A DNA stretch of 64,000 nt, taken from Nannocystis pusilla (lineage in GTDB: Bacteria; Myxococcota_A; Polyangia; Nannocystales; Nannocystaceae). Position 1 is the stretch's first letter. The number at the start of each line of letters is the position of its first letter. A program made the position numbers and the translations under genes. The notes under the pieces are model-generated. The model had not been told where the DNA came from. It searched no databases and saw only the letters and a list, made by a program, of their open reading frames with translations. The stretch lies in the NCBI RefSeq assembly GCF_026626665.1, contig NZ_JAPNKE010000002.1, positions 6,859,168-6,923,167 of the forward strand, given 5' to 3'. Positions 37,178-47,999 of this stretch are shown piece after piece.

Positions 37178-38142
37178 TCACCGAGGTGAGCGCGCGACGC
37201 GACGGCGCGCCTCATCCGAACCGTCGTCGTATGCGACGATCTGCAGATGTTGCGCACCGATGCGCAGCTGACCGGTGTTGGAGCGGCGCTCGATGATGCG
37301 GGCGGCGTCGCCGATGCCGGCCTCGCCGAACTGGCGGCGCGCGCGGAAGATGTTGAGGTGAAGCTGGTTGCGATCGATGCGCAGCTGATCGAGCAGCGCG
37401 TGCTGGTGGACCCAGCCCTGGTAGGCGGGCGGGACGTCTCGCTGGCGTAGGGCGCGCGCGCCAGCAAGAGCAGCGGGTAGTGGTGGCTGCGGGCCTGGAG
37501 GTCGAACACGCGGTCGGCGTGGGTGGCGATCAGCTCGACGTACTCCTCGTCGCGGCTGACCGCGAAGCGGAGGTGCAGGTCGTCGAGTTGCGGGGCCGAG
37601 GGCGCCGCGTTCGCGGTCGGCGGCAGCGCCTCGGGGAGATGGACGCGGAAGGCCCTGGTGCCGATGTGGACGGTCTCGCCGTCGGCGATCGGGACGACCT
37701 CGCCGGCCTGGTCCATCGACCAGGTCGCGCCGGCGCGGAAGATCATGGCCGCGGGCGCGTCGGGGTCGGGCAGCGCGAGGATGCCCCCGAGCGACGCGAT
37801 CGGCTCGCCGCCGTCCTGCGGCTCGGCGAACGCGACGGGCTCCTCGGCGTCGACGAGCGTGTAGCCGTCGGCGCGACCGAACCCGAGGACACTGCCCGCG
37901 GTCAGCACGGCCGGGACGCCCGGCTCGAGCCGGCGGCCGTCGACGTGGACGCCGTTGCGACTGTGCAGGTCCTTGATGTCCCAGCCGGCGCCGGTCCAGC
38001 GGAGGACGGCGTGTTCGCCGGACACCTCGGGTTCGTCGAGGCGGATCGTGCAGGCCCGCGAGCGGCCGACGAGGTCGCGGCTGCGCAGCAGCCAGCCGAA
38101 GCTGCCGTCGGTCTTTCGCAGCCGCGCCATGGCGTCGATCAC
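37178..38142 (-). CDS. FHA-domain protein with C-terminal helix-rich domain (one frameshift)
   Basis: Start GTG 38142 or ATG 38130. An FHA domain occupies residues about 15-100: LVGRSRACTIRLDEPEVSGEH contains the phosphothreonine-binding Gly-Arg, Ser-x-x-His and Asn (LHSRNGVHVDGRRL) set. A second FHA-like or beta region follows (VHIGTRAFRVHLPEA). The C-terminus (LLDQLRIDRNQLHLNIFRARRQFGEAG), after an indel in the GC run near 37447, resembles a winged-helix DNA-binding module. It lies 25 bp downstream of the giant kinase gene on the same strand, so it is a likely phosphorylation partner. About 321 aa reconstructed. Confidence 0.8.
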
Positions 38143-38167
38143 TATGCCGGGACGCGGACGGCCCCGT

Positions 38168-41100
38168 CTATGTCGGACCTGCCAGCAAGCCCGCGAGCGC
38201 GGGCTCGCGGAGCATGCGCTCGCGCGTGAGCTCGGGCTCGCGGCTGCTGGCGAGCGCCGCTCGTGCGTGCGCGCGTGCGACCTCGGAGCGCTCGGCGATC
38301 CACAGGCGAGCGAGCGCGAGGTGTAGATCCACCAGGACGTCGGTCGGCGCGCCGTCCGCGAGCGCGAGGGCCGCCGAGAGATCGCGCTCGGCCATGTCCG
38401 GAAGACCCTCGACGGCGGCGAGCAGGCCGCGCACGAGCAGCAGGTGGGCGAGCGCTGCGGCCTCGTCAGGGCTCTGCGGTGCGAGGTCGCCGATGCCGGC
38501 GAGCTCGCGCAGCGCCGCCTGGCGGGTCTCGTGGTCGTCGCGGTGGACGGGCAGGACCGACCACACCTCGGTGAGCGCGGGCAGCAGGCGGCCGCCCAGG
38601 CGGCGCAGCAGGATCGCGGCGGCGAGCGGGCGGGTGCGGATCAGGAGCGCGAGGTCGGGCCGGTGCGCGGGCGCGAGGAGGTCGGCGGCGGCGGCGTCGA
38701 TCGCCGCGGTCAGGCCGTCGACGTCACCGAGGCGGTCGCGCAGGTCGACGAGGAGCAGCCGCTCGCGCGAGGTCCGGGCCTGGCTGTCCCCGAGGACATC
38801 CCGCGCGGCGACCGCGTCGTCCGCGGCGAGGTGACGGGCGGCCCGGTCCCACGCGTCGTCGGCCGCGGACGCGCCGGCCCGGGCACCGTGGACCGTCAAG
38901 CGGCGCAGCGTGCCCTCGGCGGGGGTCGGGCGGACGTCGGTCATCGCGCCGATGGCCAGCCGCAACGGTCCGGACCCGGGTGGAGCCGGAAGGACGGCCC
39001 GACGGCCCTCGGCGCTGCACCCAGCCTCGCCGCCGCGGAACCACCCGACGCGGACGACATGGCGGCTAGCGAACCTGGCCGAAGGGACATCTCGTATGGA
39101 CATGACGACCGGCAGGCCGCCGCCGGACCGACAACTCAGGTTGCGGTTCAGCGCGCTGGGACGGGCCCCGCCGCACACGCGGGCGCCGATCAGCACCGCG
39201 CCGGCCTCGTCCTGCACCTCGACCGACAGGCACGCGCCGCTCTCCAGGCGGTCGGCGTCGAGCTCGAACTCGAGGGCCAGCGCCTCGCCGTCCCACTCGA
39301 GCGGCAACCAGGCCGCCGGCGCAGGTCCGACCGCGGTCAGCGCGAGCTCGCCGCGCCCGGGGCCGCGGCGCAGGCCGGCGGGGCGCTCGACGTGCCAGCG
39401 GCCGAGGTCGGCGAAGTCGACGTCGATGCGGGCGCCCGGGCGGACGAGCGGCTCCAGGCGGGCGATCTGGGCGGCCGCCTGCGCGGCCTCGGCGTCGCTG
39501 CGCGCCGGGTGAGCGGCGAGACGGACGGCCGCGGCGTGGGCCTCGACGTGGCGACCGAGGCGGTCCAGCGCCGCGACGCTGCGGGCCAGCGCGGTCGCGC
39601 CGAGTCGCGGGTCGTCGGCGAGGCGCGCGTCGATCGCCAGCACCTGCTCGTCGTCGCCGACCGCGGACCACAAGGCGGCGGCGCGGGCGAGCAGGCGACC
39701 GCGGACGTCGGGGTCGGGGGTCGTGCGGGCGAAGTCGGCGTAGGCCCCGGCGGCTTCGCGGGCGCGGCCCATGCCGGCCAGCGCCTCGGCGTGAACGGTG
39801 CGCTCGGCGAGCCACGGGTCGTCGACGGGGAAGGTCGCGCCCGGGCCGAGCGCGGGCGGCAGGGCCGGCATCGCGGCCTCGCCGTCGCCGAGGACCCACG
39901 CGCCGTGCCCGGGCTCCAGGCGGACGACGAGCTCGTCGGCGGGATCGTCGTCGCGCTCGACCACGAGGAGGGCATCGATCCCGCCGATCATCCGCGCCTC
40001 GCCGCCGTCGCCGGTCACCCGCGCGAGCAGCACGCCGTGATCCTCGCCGAGACGGAAGCGCTGAATCAGTTCGTCGTCGCCGTCGCCGTCGAGGTCGGCG
40101 GCGAGGAGGGTGCGCGAGAAGGCATGGAGGTCCGGGTGGGGCGACGGCACGTGCGCGACCCGGCGCAGCGCCTCGCCGTCCCAGCGCAGCAGCTCGAACC
40201 CCGGGGGCCCGCCGAGGTGCGGCGGCTCGGGGAACACGTCCGGCGCGGCGTCCAGGGCGTCGCGGACGACGACCACGAGGCGCTCGTCGCCGCGGCGCGC
40301 CCCGGCGATCCCCCTCACGAACCCCGCGGGCCCGCGCCAGCGCAGCCGCAGCGCGCCGTCGTCATCCAGGTCGAACACCCGCAGGTCGTAGGTGGGGCTC
40401 TCGAAGCTGGCGACCAACTCCTCGCGCCCGTCGCCGTCGAGATCACCCGACCACGCCGCCGACCACGCCGCCTCCGCGGCGTGGGTGCCGGTGTGCGCGA
40501 CGGCGGTGGAGAGCGGCTGACCTGGCGCTTCGACCAGGCGGTAGAAGCCGAGGTGCGGCCATATGTACTGGAACAGGCTCACCGGCGGTCGGCCGGGCCC
40601 GGGTCGCAGGATCTCCCCGTAGGCGACGGGGTGCTCGGCGCGCCACAGGACGACGTCGGGGGCGTCGAGGTCGACGAGGTCGGTCCCGCGGACCAGCTTG
40701 CGTGTGGTCCCGAAGGGGGCGCCGCGCCGAACGGCCGGCGGCCGACCTCCACGAGCCGGTCGTCGAGCAGCACCGTCTCGCCGCTCGCCGACCCGAACGC
40801 GTACGCGGCCGGGCCCCCGGATGGAAGGGCGTAGACCGGCCAGAACACCTCCGTCGGGAGCGGGTGCCCGGCGGCCAGGGCGGCCAGCAGCGGACGCCAC
40901 GGACTGTCCACCGGCGTGTCGGCGAGCGCACCCGGGAGATCGCGCAGGGCCAGGGCGGCGAGCACCGACTGCGCGCGCAGCTCGTCGTCGTCGACCCCGC
41001 GGGCGTGCAGCTCGGCGACCACGGGCGCGAGCGCCGGCCCGTCCCTGTCGGCGTGGAACGTCGCAGCGAGCGAGCGCAGCGTCGCGGTCGCGTCGTCAGG

Positions 41101-42300
41101 GTGGACGGCATCGACGTAGGCCCGCGCGTACGCGGTGATCGCCTCGTCGCCGCGCCCGGCGGCCCGCGCCTGGTCGCCGCGCCGCTGCCACGCGTGGGCG
41201 ACCGCCCGCGTGCCGCGGTGCGCCGGATCGGCGACGAACGCGGCGAATGCCGCCTCCGGATCTTCGACCTGCCCGATCGCCGCCAGCCGGTCCGCGGCCA
41301 GCTGCTCGGCGCGGACCCGCAGGATCGAGGCCCGCCACGCCAGCCCGCCGAGCACCAGCGCCGACGCGACGAGCCCGGTGAGCGCGACGATGCCGGCGAT
41401 CCGCAGGCGCCGCCGCCGGCGCAGGGCCGGGTCCTGCTCGAGGGCGACGAGCAGCGCGTGCATCGTCGGCCAGCGCCCCGCGGGGTCGTCCAGGAGGCCG
41501 CGTGCGACCACCGCCGCGAGCCACGCCGGCACACCCCGCCGCACCAGCACGGCCTGCGCCGCCTCGCCGCTCGGACGCTCGCTGGCCAGCAGCTCGTACA
41601 ACACCACACAGAAGCTGTAGATGTCGCCGCTCGCGTCGACGACGGCGCCGCGCCGCTGCTCCGGCGCCATGTACCCCGGCGTACCGATCACCGCGCCGGC
41701 CTGCGTCAGCGGGGCCGTCGACAGCGGCGACGTCAGGTCGTCGTCGCCCGCGAACGTGCGGGCCTGTCGCGCCAGCCCGAAGTCCATCACACGCACGCGA
41801 CCGTCGGCGCCGACCATGATGTTCTCGGGCTTGACGTCGCGGTGCACGAGCCCGACGTCGTGCGCCGCGGCCAGCCCGCGCCCGGCCTGCACGGCCACGG
41901 CCAGCAACTCGGCCCGGTCGCGCACGCGCTCGCGCTGCCAGGCCCGCAGCGTGTCGCCCGGCACGAACTCCATCGCCAGGAAGATCCGCCCCTCGTGCTC
42001 GCCCGCCTCGTGCACGGTGACGACGTTCGGGTGGGCCAGGCGGGCCAGCGCCTGCGCCTCCTGCAGCAGCCGGGCCTGCTGCGTCGCCGAGGCCGCGCCG
42101 CTGTCGAGCAGCTTGAGCGCAACGCGCCGTCCGAGCACCTCGTCGCGCGCCAGGTAGACGACGCCCATGCCACCGCGGCCGATCGGACCCGCGAGCGCGT
42201 AGCGGCCGATCCGCTCGGGCGCCGCGCAGGGCGGGCCGTCCTGCCCCGCGTGCGCGCTGACGGTCACGGCCGTCTCATGCGAGCTCATGGCAGAGGGCAT
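38168..42300 (-). CDS. Giant membrane Ser/Thr protein kinase with sensor-like C-terminus (one frameshift)
   Basis: About 1,377 aa. Residues 30-290 are a Hanks-type kinase: GRGGMG loop, ALKLL lysine, HRDVKPEN catalytic loop, DFG, and GTPGYMAPEQRRG. A transmembrane helix follows (IAGIVALTGLVASALVLGGLAW), then TPR-like helices. A beta-propeller-like region contains calcium-type loops DLDGDGREE, DLDDDG and DLDGDGDDE (FG-GAP/VCBS style). Further helical repeats reach the C-terminus. An indel near 40725 splits kinase and C-terminal frames. Start ATG 42300 (or 42288). It probably senses an extracytoplasmic signal and phosphorylates the neighbouring FHA protein (inference). Confidence 0.87.
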
Positions 42301-42606
42301 GCGCGCACAGTCGGCCGTTCACCGCGGCGCCCAGGTTATCACGTGTGGTCAGAGCCTCGGCCCCCTGCAATCGACGAGGAAGAGCTCGCGCGTCGGTGCG
42401 ATGACGCTCCCGACGCGCCCCTGGGACCTGCCGGGTCGAGGTCTGGCACTCAGGCTCGCCGCGCGGGCCTCGAAAGGGGAGCAACATGTCCCTCGAGACA
42501 TATTGCCTCCCACCGCAGCCGGGTCCGCTCGTCTCGACGCCTGGGCGACCGCCGGCGCGGGGACCATCCCCGCTCGCCTCAGTGTGCAGGAAGGGCCGAC
42601 CCTGAT
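42301..42606. other. Intergenic region upstream of the kinase
   Basis: 306 bp with no gene. It contains the hairpin at 42481-42506 and presumably the kinase promoter; no clear promoter hexamers were seen. Confidence 0.35.
42481..42506. repeat. Hairpin GCAACATGTC-CCTCGA-GACATATTGC
   Basis: A 10-bp stem with one C/A mismatch, 180 bp upstream of the kinase gene. Extended member of the dispersed family. Confidence 0.55.
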
Positions 42607-42963
42607 TCAGTCGGCCCGTCCTGAAACTCGCTGGGACCTTTGGTGAACGCGGTCACCTGCACTCTCCGTCACAGGCCACAGGACGTGCAATTGACCATCG
42701 GTTAACCGTGGGTGTGCTGCCTTGTACCGCTCCAGATGGCTCTTCCAGAGCGAGCTCTTCGCTTCGGGAGAAAGTGCGAAGATGGCTCGCCGGTGTTGGG
42801 AAGGCGCCTGAAGGACGGCCCTATACAGGAGCTCAGCATCTTGAGCTCCGCCGTGTGCGCAGAATGCCTCATCGCTGGATCGAACCTCTGGTGTATCGGT
42901 CATCGCTGGGACGCCGGAAAGGAGGAACAGAAGAGTCAGGGTGGAACGGACTGAAGTACTCAT
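42607..42963 (-). CDS. Small secreted protein, fulvocin C-related type (tentative)
   Basis: 118 aa, ATG 42963 (or a GTG four codons later). Signal peptide STLTLLFLLSGVPA. The core AELLYRAVLQAPSQHRRAIF, followed by ALSPEAKSSLWKSHLERY and HPRLTDGQ, matches my recollection of the myxobacterial bacteriocin fulvocin C-related family. That pattern is R-x2-F-x-x-LSP-x-x-K-x-x-LW-x-x-HL. The last ~25 residues look unconserved and could follow an indel. The region is visibly less GC-rich than the flanks, hinting at transfer. Bacteriocin activity is not shown for most members. Confidence 0.5.
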   Translation of the reverse strand: MSTSVRSTLTLLFLLSGVPAMTDTPEVRSSDEAFCAHGGAQDAELLYRAVLQAPSQHRRAIFALSPEAKSSLWKSHLERYKAAHPRLTDGQLHVLWPVTESAGDRVHQRSQRVSGRAD

Positions 42964-42985
42964 CGTCGCGCCGACGCCATTCGCA

Positions 42986-43011
42986 GCGCCCCTCGCAGAA
43001 GCGGGGGGCGC
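42986..43011. terminator. 11-bp GC-rich hairpin with AGAA loop
   Basis: GCGCCCCTCGC-AGAA-GCGGGGGGCGC, one T.G wobble, 23 bp upstream of the small secreted protein gene. Probably terminates transcription from upstream (minus strand) or is a leader hairpin. Confidence 0.5.
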
Positions 43012-43107
43012 TTGCCGTCGCCACGATCCTCGCCGACTTTGCGTGGGTCGCTACGCACATCCCGGTCCTCGGGGCGCTCGGCCTCGCCCACGGCAACCTG
43101 TTCGGCT

Positions 43108-43218
43108 CTACGGTGGGGCCGCCGCATCTTCGGACGCGGCTTCGCCAGGTTTTGAATGGCGGCCCGGGAAAAAGAGCATCACGATCAAGACCAGCAATGC
43201 CGCACCGAGGAGGAGCAC
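43108..43218 (-). CDS. Possible 36-residue single-TM peptide
   Basis: From GTG 43218 the frame reads a hydrophobic span (LLLGAALLVLIVMLFFPG), then a charged tail (HSKPGEAASEDAAAPP), ending at TAG 43108-43110. GGGGA lies directly before the start. The clean hydrophobic helix and acidic Ala/Pro tail look like a real small membrane protein, or the surviving end of one. Low confidence because the start is non-ATG and no relative is known to me. Confidence 0.35.
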   Translation of the reverse strand: MLLLGAALLVLIVMLFFPGRHSKPGEAASEDAAAPP

Positions 43219-43500
43219 TCCCCGCAGATTCTAGCGAGGGACACACCCGAGGGCCGTGCGGGCTGCTCGTTCATGCTGCAACGTACCCGCCTGCATCTCG
43301 TAGGTCAACGCGGCCAGCCGTCCTTGTCCCCGTGGGCCGCGCACCCGCGGTCCCCAAAGCTTGCTGATGAGCGGCAAGCTCAGCGCGGGGCCAGCGGCGC
43401 CGCTCGCGGGCGCGTGCGCCGCCACAGTCCCACGGCCCACGACAAGGAGCGTCGAGCCGCTCGCTCCGACACGACACGCCGTCAGAGTTACAAAGTCCTC

Positions 43501-45952
43501 ATGTCGGGACCCGAGGACGGCCAGCATGCGGAGGCCCGCGAGGCGCGGGACCTCGCAGCCGCGTCGCTCCGCCGCACGCTCGCCGAGTTGCGCGTGGATC
43601 CACGTCGCGGCCTCTCGCACGCGGAGGTCCAGGCGCGCCGGGGGACATACGGCTACAACGAGGTGATCGAGAAGAAGCGGCACCCGGCGCTCGCCCTGCT
43701 GGCGAAGTTCTGGGGCGCCTCGGCCTGGATGCTCGAGCTCGTCATCGTCTTCTCCGCCGCGCTCGGGAAGTATGCGGACGTCGCGGTGGTCAGCGGGCTC
43801 CTGGTCGTCAACGCCATCGTCGGCTTCGTGCAGGAGCGGCGCGCGACCGGGATCGTCGAGTCGCTGCGCACCCGACTGCAGGTCCGCGCCCGCGCGCTCC
43901 GGGACGCCGATTGGCGGATCATCTCGGCGCGCGAGCTGGTCCCCGGCGACATCGTCCGGCTCCGCTCCGGCGACATCGCCCCGGCGGACGTCGAACTCCT
44001 CGACGGCACCCTGCGCGTCGATCAGTCGGTGCTCACCGGCGAGACAGCCGAGGTCGAGAGGGTCGTCGGCGAGGTGCTGGCGTCGGGCTCCGTCGTCCGC
44101 CAGGGCGAGGGGAACGGCATCGTGCTGGCGACCGGGGCGCGCACGTCCTTCGGTCGCACGGCGGAGCTGGTCCGCATGGCCCGACCGCGGCTCCACATCG
44201 AGGCCGTGGTCGCCAGCCTGGTGCACCGGCTGCTCATCATCGTCGGGACGCTGCTCGGGGTCGTGCTGGTGCTGGCGTTCGTGCGCGGCGAGCTGCGGCT
44301 CGATTTGGCCCCGCTCGCGCTGGTCCTGTTGATGAGCGCGATCCCGGTCGCTCTCCCCGTCATGTTCACGGTCAGCACCGCGCTCGGGTCGCGTCACCTC
44401 GCGGAGCACGGGGTGCTGGTGGTGCGCCTCAGCGCCGTCGAGGACGCCGCGACGATGGACGTGCTGTGCGTCGACAAGACGGGCACGATCACGATGAATC
44501 GGCTGAACGTCGCCGGCGTGAGCCCGTGGGGCGGTGCGACGGAGTCCGACGTGCTCGCCGCCGGCGCGCTCGCGTCCCAGGAGGCCAACCAGGACCCGAT
44601 CGACCTCGCCTTCCTGACCGCGGCGAAGGACCGGCGACTGTTCGACGCGACCTCCGCACCCACGGTCGTCTCGTTCGCGCCGTTCGACGCGCAGCGCCGG
44701 CGCACGGAGGCGGTCGTCGAGGTGGACGGTCGCCGGCTCCGCGTGATGAAGGGCGCGGTCCGGACGATCGCTCGGGAGTGCGGGATCGAAGCCGATGCGC
44801 TCGATACGCTCGCGGCTCGTGTCCGCGACGCGGCGCAGCGAGGCCATCGCACGCTGGCCGTCGCCCGGGGCCCCGAGGACGGACCCGTCGAGCTGCTGGG
44901 GTTGGTGTCGCTCTACGATCCCCCGCGCCCCGACGCCCGCCAGTGGATCGCCACGCTGCGCGACTTCGGGGTGACGGTGAAGATGGTGACCGGGGACGCG
45001 CTCGAGGTGGCGAGCGAGCTCGCGCGAGAGGTCGGGCTGAAGGAGATCCGCCGCCCCGGCGAGCTGAGGGCGGCGAACGCCGACGTGGCGAGCGCCGTGC
45101 TCGCGGCGGACGGGTTCGCCGAGGTCTACCCGGAGGACAAGTACATGATCGTCGCGCGGATGCAGGCCGCGGGGCACGTCACAGGGATGACGGGCGACGG
45201 CGTCAACGACACGCCCGCGCTGCGGCAAGCGGAGGTGGGCATCGCCGTCAGCACCGCGACCGACGTCGCCAAGGCGGCAGCCAGCGTCGTGCTGACGGAG
45301 CCCGGACTCATCGACATCATCGCGCTGGTCGACGAGGGACGGCGGACCTACCAGCGGATCTTGACGTGGATCATCAACAAGATCAGTTGGACCATCCTCG
45401 TGGCGTCGTTCGTGGCCGTCGCGTACGTCGTGACAGGCGAGTTCGTGATCTCCGCGTTCGCCATGCTCTTGCTCGTCTTCATGACGGACTTCGCCAAGAT
45501 CGCGCTGGCCACCGATCGCGTGCGCCCGTCGCGCGCGCCCGAGACATGGAAGATCGGCGGGTTCGTCGCCATGTCGGTGACAGTCGGGGTGATGATGGTC
45601 GCGGAGTCGCTCGGGCTCCTGTACGTCGCCTGGTCGCACTTCGGGCTGGCGGTGGACGACCGCGCGGTCGCCACGTTCAGCCTCCAACTGCTGCTCTTCT
45701 TCGCCGTGTTCTCGCTCCTGTCCGCGAGGGAGCGGCGGAGGTTCTGGGCGAGCGCGCCGAGCATGCCCCTGCTCGCGGCCCTGGCCGCCGACGTGGCCCT
45801 GGGCGCGGCCCTGCCGTTCGCAGGCCTGCCGGCGCTCCTCCCTACCATGGTGGCAGAGCCTCTTCGTCTTCGGCTACGCGGCCGTGATGTGCCTTCTCGT
45901 CAACGACTCCGTCAAGGTCTTCTTCCTCGATCGGTGCGCCAAAGCTCGATAG
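43501..45952 (+). CDS. P-type ATPase, plasma-membrane H+-ATPase (type IIIA) like; frameshift near 3' end
   Basis: ATG 43501. Actuator domain with VDQSVLTGETAEVE, phosphorylation motif CVDKTGTIT(M)N, nucleotide domain, and hinge TGDGVNDTPALRQAEVGIAV. Roughly ten membrane helices surround these (WMLELVIVFSAALGKYADV, LVLLMSAIPVALPVMFTV with the PVALP helix 4 motif). Short length and motif details fit type IIIA proton pumps. Near 45840 the frame shifts; the restored tail reads LPWWQSLFVFGYAAVMCLL, then NDSVKVFFLD, ending at TAG 45950-45952, about 817 aa. It would export H+ and energise the membrane. Confidence 0.88.
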
Positions 45953-45954
45953 TC

Positions 45955-46640
45955 GAACTCGGTGACCCGCCTCGATGGCGCTGACGTCGACGATGTCGTC
46001 GACGCATCTCAGTCGCTCGCAGAGCCGCAAGCGGATCGCCAGACCTTGCTCGGTCAGCGTCAACGCTTCGTGCACGCGATGCTTGCCCAGCACGTTGGCC
46101 ACCTTCTCGCAGGCATGGCCAAACCCCGCTGAAACCGAGCTCGTCGCCGGCGCGCTCCACGAGTTCGCGGCTGAGCTCGAGGCTCCGTTGGGCCATCTCG
46201 AGGGACCGGGTCAGGTCTCCCTGCTCGCGCGCGACATCCGCAACTCGCTCGTACGCCGCACACAGTTCGTTCATCGCGTCCAGGTCATCGGGCACACGCT
46301 CGGATACGTCGAGCACGACATCGCGGCGCTCGACGACGCGGTGCGGTGCGAGGCTTGGGCATGCTGTCCCTTGTACCAGGTCAGTCGGGCGCCGCCGGTG
46401 GATCGCGAGTAGCACCTCGCAATCGCGAGCTGCTTTCGGTCGCCACCGCAGGCATTGTTTCGTGCAGCAGGGCCGTCGCGTCCGCCTTGACGACACCCCG
46501 TCCGTCGACCGCGACTCGACGCTCGAGCCGGGCGAACCTGGGGCGCGTCTGCGACGTCGTCGTCGCCGGCGAAACATCGCCCGTCTCTTCGCCTACGCCC
46601 GCCTGACTCTGTTCCTCGCCGCCGCTCGAGTGCATGCGCG
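45955..46640 (-). pseudogene. Decayed TPR-region remnant
   Basis: Fragments in two or more frames carry TPR-like helices: LDAMNELCAAYERVADVARE, QGDLTRSLEMAQRSLELSRE, then, shifted, KHRVHEALTLTEQGLAIRLR. This pattern is common in the C-terminal halves of myxobacterial Ser/Thr kinases. Several frame changes and no start or kinase domain indicate a pseudogene rather than a single sequencing slip. Confidence 0.5.
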
Positions 46641-46678
46641 ACCTTGACACCTACGGGGACCAGCACCTAGCCTGAAGC

Positions 46679-47612
46679 ATGCCGAGCGAGGCTTTGCCGG
46701 AACTGACGCCGAACATTCTTCACCGTATCGGCAACACATCGTTGTTGCATCTGCGAAATGTCGTGCCTGCTGGTAGCGCGCATCCTCGTGAAGCTCGAGA
46801 GCGAGAACCCGACCGGTAGCATGAAGGACCGCATGGCGCTCGCCATGATCGAGGCAGCCGAGGCCGACGGCAGGCTCAAGCCGGGCGGCTCCGTCGTCGA
46901 GTACACCGGCGGCAGCACGGGCGTGTCCCTGGCCCTCGTCTGCGCCGTCAAGGGTTACCCGCTCCACATCGTAACCTCCGACGCCTTCGCCCGCGAGAAG
47001 CTCGAGCACATGCGGGCGTTCGGGGCCCAGCTCGAGGTCATCCACAGCGATGACGGGCGTATGACCGAGAAGCTCACGCGTGACATGATCGAATCGGCAC
47101 GGGTGATCGCGGAGAAGCACTGCTGTTATTGGACCGATCAGCTCAAGAACGCCGATCAGGTCATCGCCTACCACCGCATGGGGGAAGAGATCTGGGCCCA
47201 GACCGGCGGGCGCGTCGATGCCTTCGTCCAGAGCGTCGGGACCGCGGCGTCCCTGCGCGGAACCGCGGAGACCCTGCGCCGCCATCATCCCGGCGTCCGC
47301 ATCGTGGCCGTGGAGCCCTCGGAGTCGGCCGTGTTGTCGGGCGGTCCGTCCGGTGCCCACAAGATCGACGGGGTGGGCGCCGGCTTTGTGGTTCCGCTGT
47401 GGCGGCCCGACATCGTCGACGACATCGAGCTCGTATCCACCGCGGAGGCGACCGCGATGACGAAGCGACTGGCCAGGGAGGAAGGCTTGTTCGCCGGCAC
47501 CTCGACCGGCAGCAACGTCCTCGCCGCCTTGCGGGTCGCCGAGCGGCTCGGCCCGGACGCGACCGTCGTCACGCTCATGTGCGACACCGGCATGAAGTAC
47601 TTCAGCAAGTGA
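46679..47612 (+). CDS. Cysteine synthase family PLP enzyme (one frameshift)
   Basis: Fold type II PLP enzyme. ATG 46679 begins MPSEALPELTPNILHRIGNTSLLHL. After a missing GC pair in the run near 46785, the frame reads ILVKLESENPTGSMKDRMAL with the Schiff-base Lys. VVEYTGGSTGVSLALV (asparagine-loop equivalent) and QSVGTAASLRGTAETL follow, with STGSNVLAALRVAERL near the C-terminus. About 311 aa. Likely O-acetylserine sulfhydrylase or a close relative acting on an activated serine or homoserine. No cysteine-pathway neighbour is present, so the exact substrate is open. Confidence 0.82.
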
Positions 47613-47628
47613 ACGGCCGCGCCGGTGC

Positions 47629-47897
47629 TCAGGCCGAGGTGTTGGAGGACTCGGCCAGCAGCGCGGCCGAGTCCTCCTCCGACAGTTCCTCGAGCTCGCG
47701 GAACGACGCCTCCAGCGGCTCTGGCTCCGCCGCGACCGCCTGACGCTTGTTCGTGTCGAGCAAGGCCGCGACCGCCCCAAGTTCTGCGCCTTCTCGACTC
47801 GCCCCAGAATGCGAGGCGGCGCTGCAGCGGAGCCCGCGGGCGGTGCGGCTGCACGCGCTGCGCTGGCGGATGTTGCACGAGCGACGCTCTCGAACAT
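47629..47897 (-). CDS. Small Ala-rich acidic protein (one frameshift)
   Basis: ATG 47897 gives MFESVARATSASAARAAAPP. An indel near 47790-47805 leads into VAALLDTNKRQAVAAEPEPL and a strongly acidic end (EELSEEDSAALLAESS). About 89 aa. No signal or domain recognised. The last codons form a perfect 13-bp hairpin (47644-47677), so the gene's end may double as a terminator. It converges with the cysteine-synthase-like gene. Confidence 0.4.
47644..47677. terminator. 13-bp hairpin GGAGGACTCGGCC/GGCCGAGTCCTCC
   Basis: A perfect stem with an 8-nt loop between two convergent genes. It begins 32 nt after the cysteine-synthase-like stop and can serve as a bidirectional terminator. Confidence 0.65.
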
Positions 47898-47951
47898 CAC
47901 GGCGCATGCAGGCCGCCGAATGGCGGCGGCGCCCGCTCTCTCCGCAAAACA

Positions 47952-47965
47952 CAAGCAATTGCTTG
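47952..47965. promoter_or_regulatory. Palindromic operator CAAGCAATTGCTTG
   Basis: A perfect 14-bp palindrome 34 bp upstream of the tetR start, in an AT-richer island. This placement is typical for TetR autoregulation; the motif type is common for this family. Confidence 0.65.
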
Positions 47966-47999
47966 CATCGCCGGCGTGTGAGACGCGAGCATCCCCCGC

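Noticed and set aside
36439..37180. Extension of the FHA protein frame into the MYXO-CTERM gene region
   Set aside because: Past about 37447 the frame becomes Arg/Ser-rich antisense sequence; the conserved continuation lies in the next frame and ends at 37178.
39076..39104. GGGACATCTCGTATGGACATG in the kinase gene as a hairpin family member
   Set aside because: The two GGACAT copies are in direct, not inverted, orientation, so no stem forms; at most it counts as two single words.
43231..45687. 818-codon minus-strand frame opposite the P-type ATPase
   Set aside because: Its translation is His/Arg/Asp-rich without domains and mirrors the ATPase codons; the plus strand has all P-type motifs.
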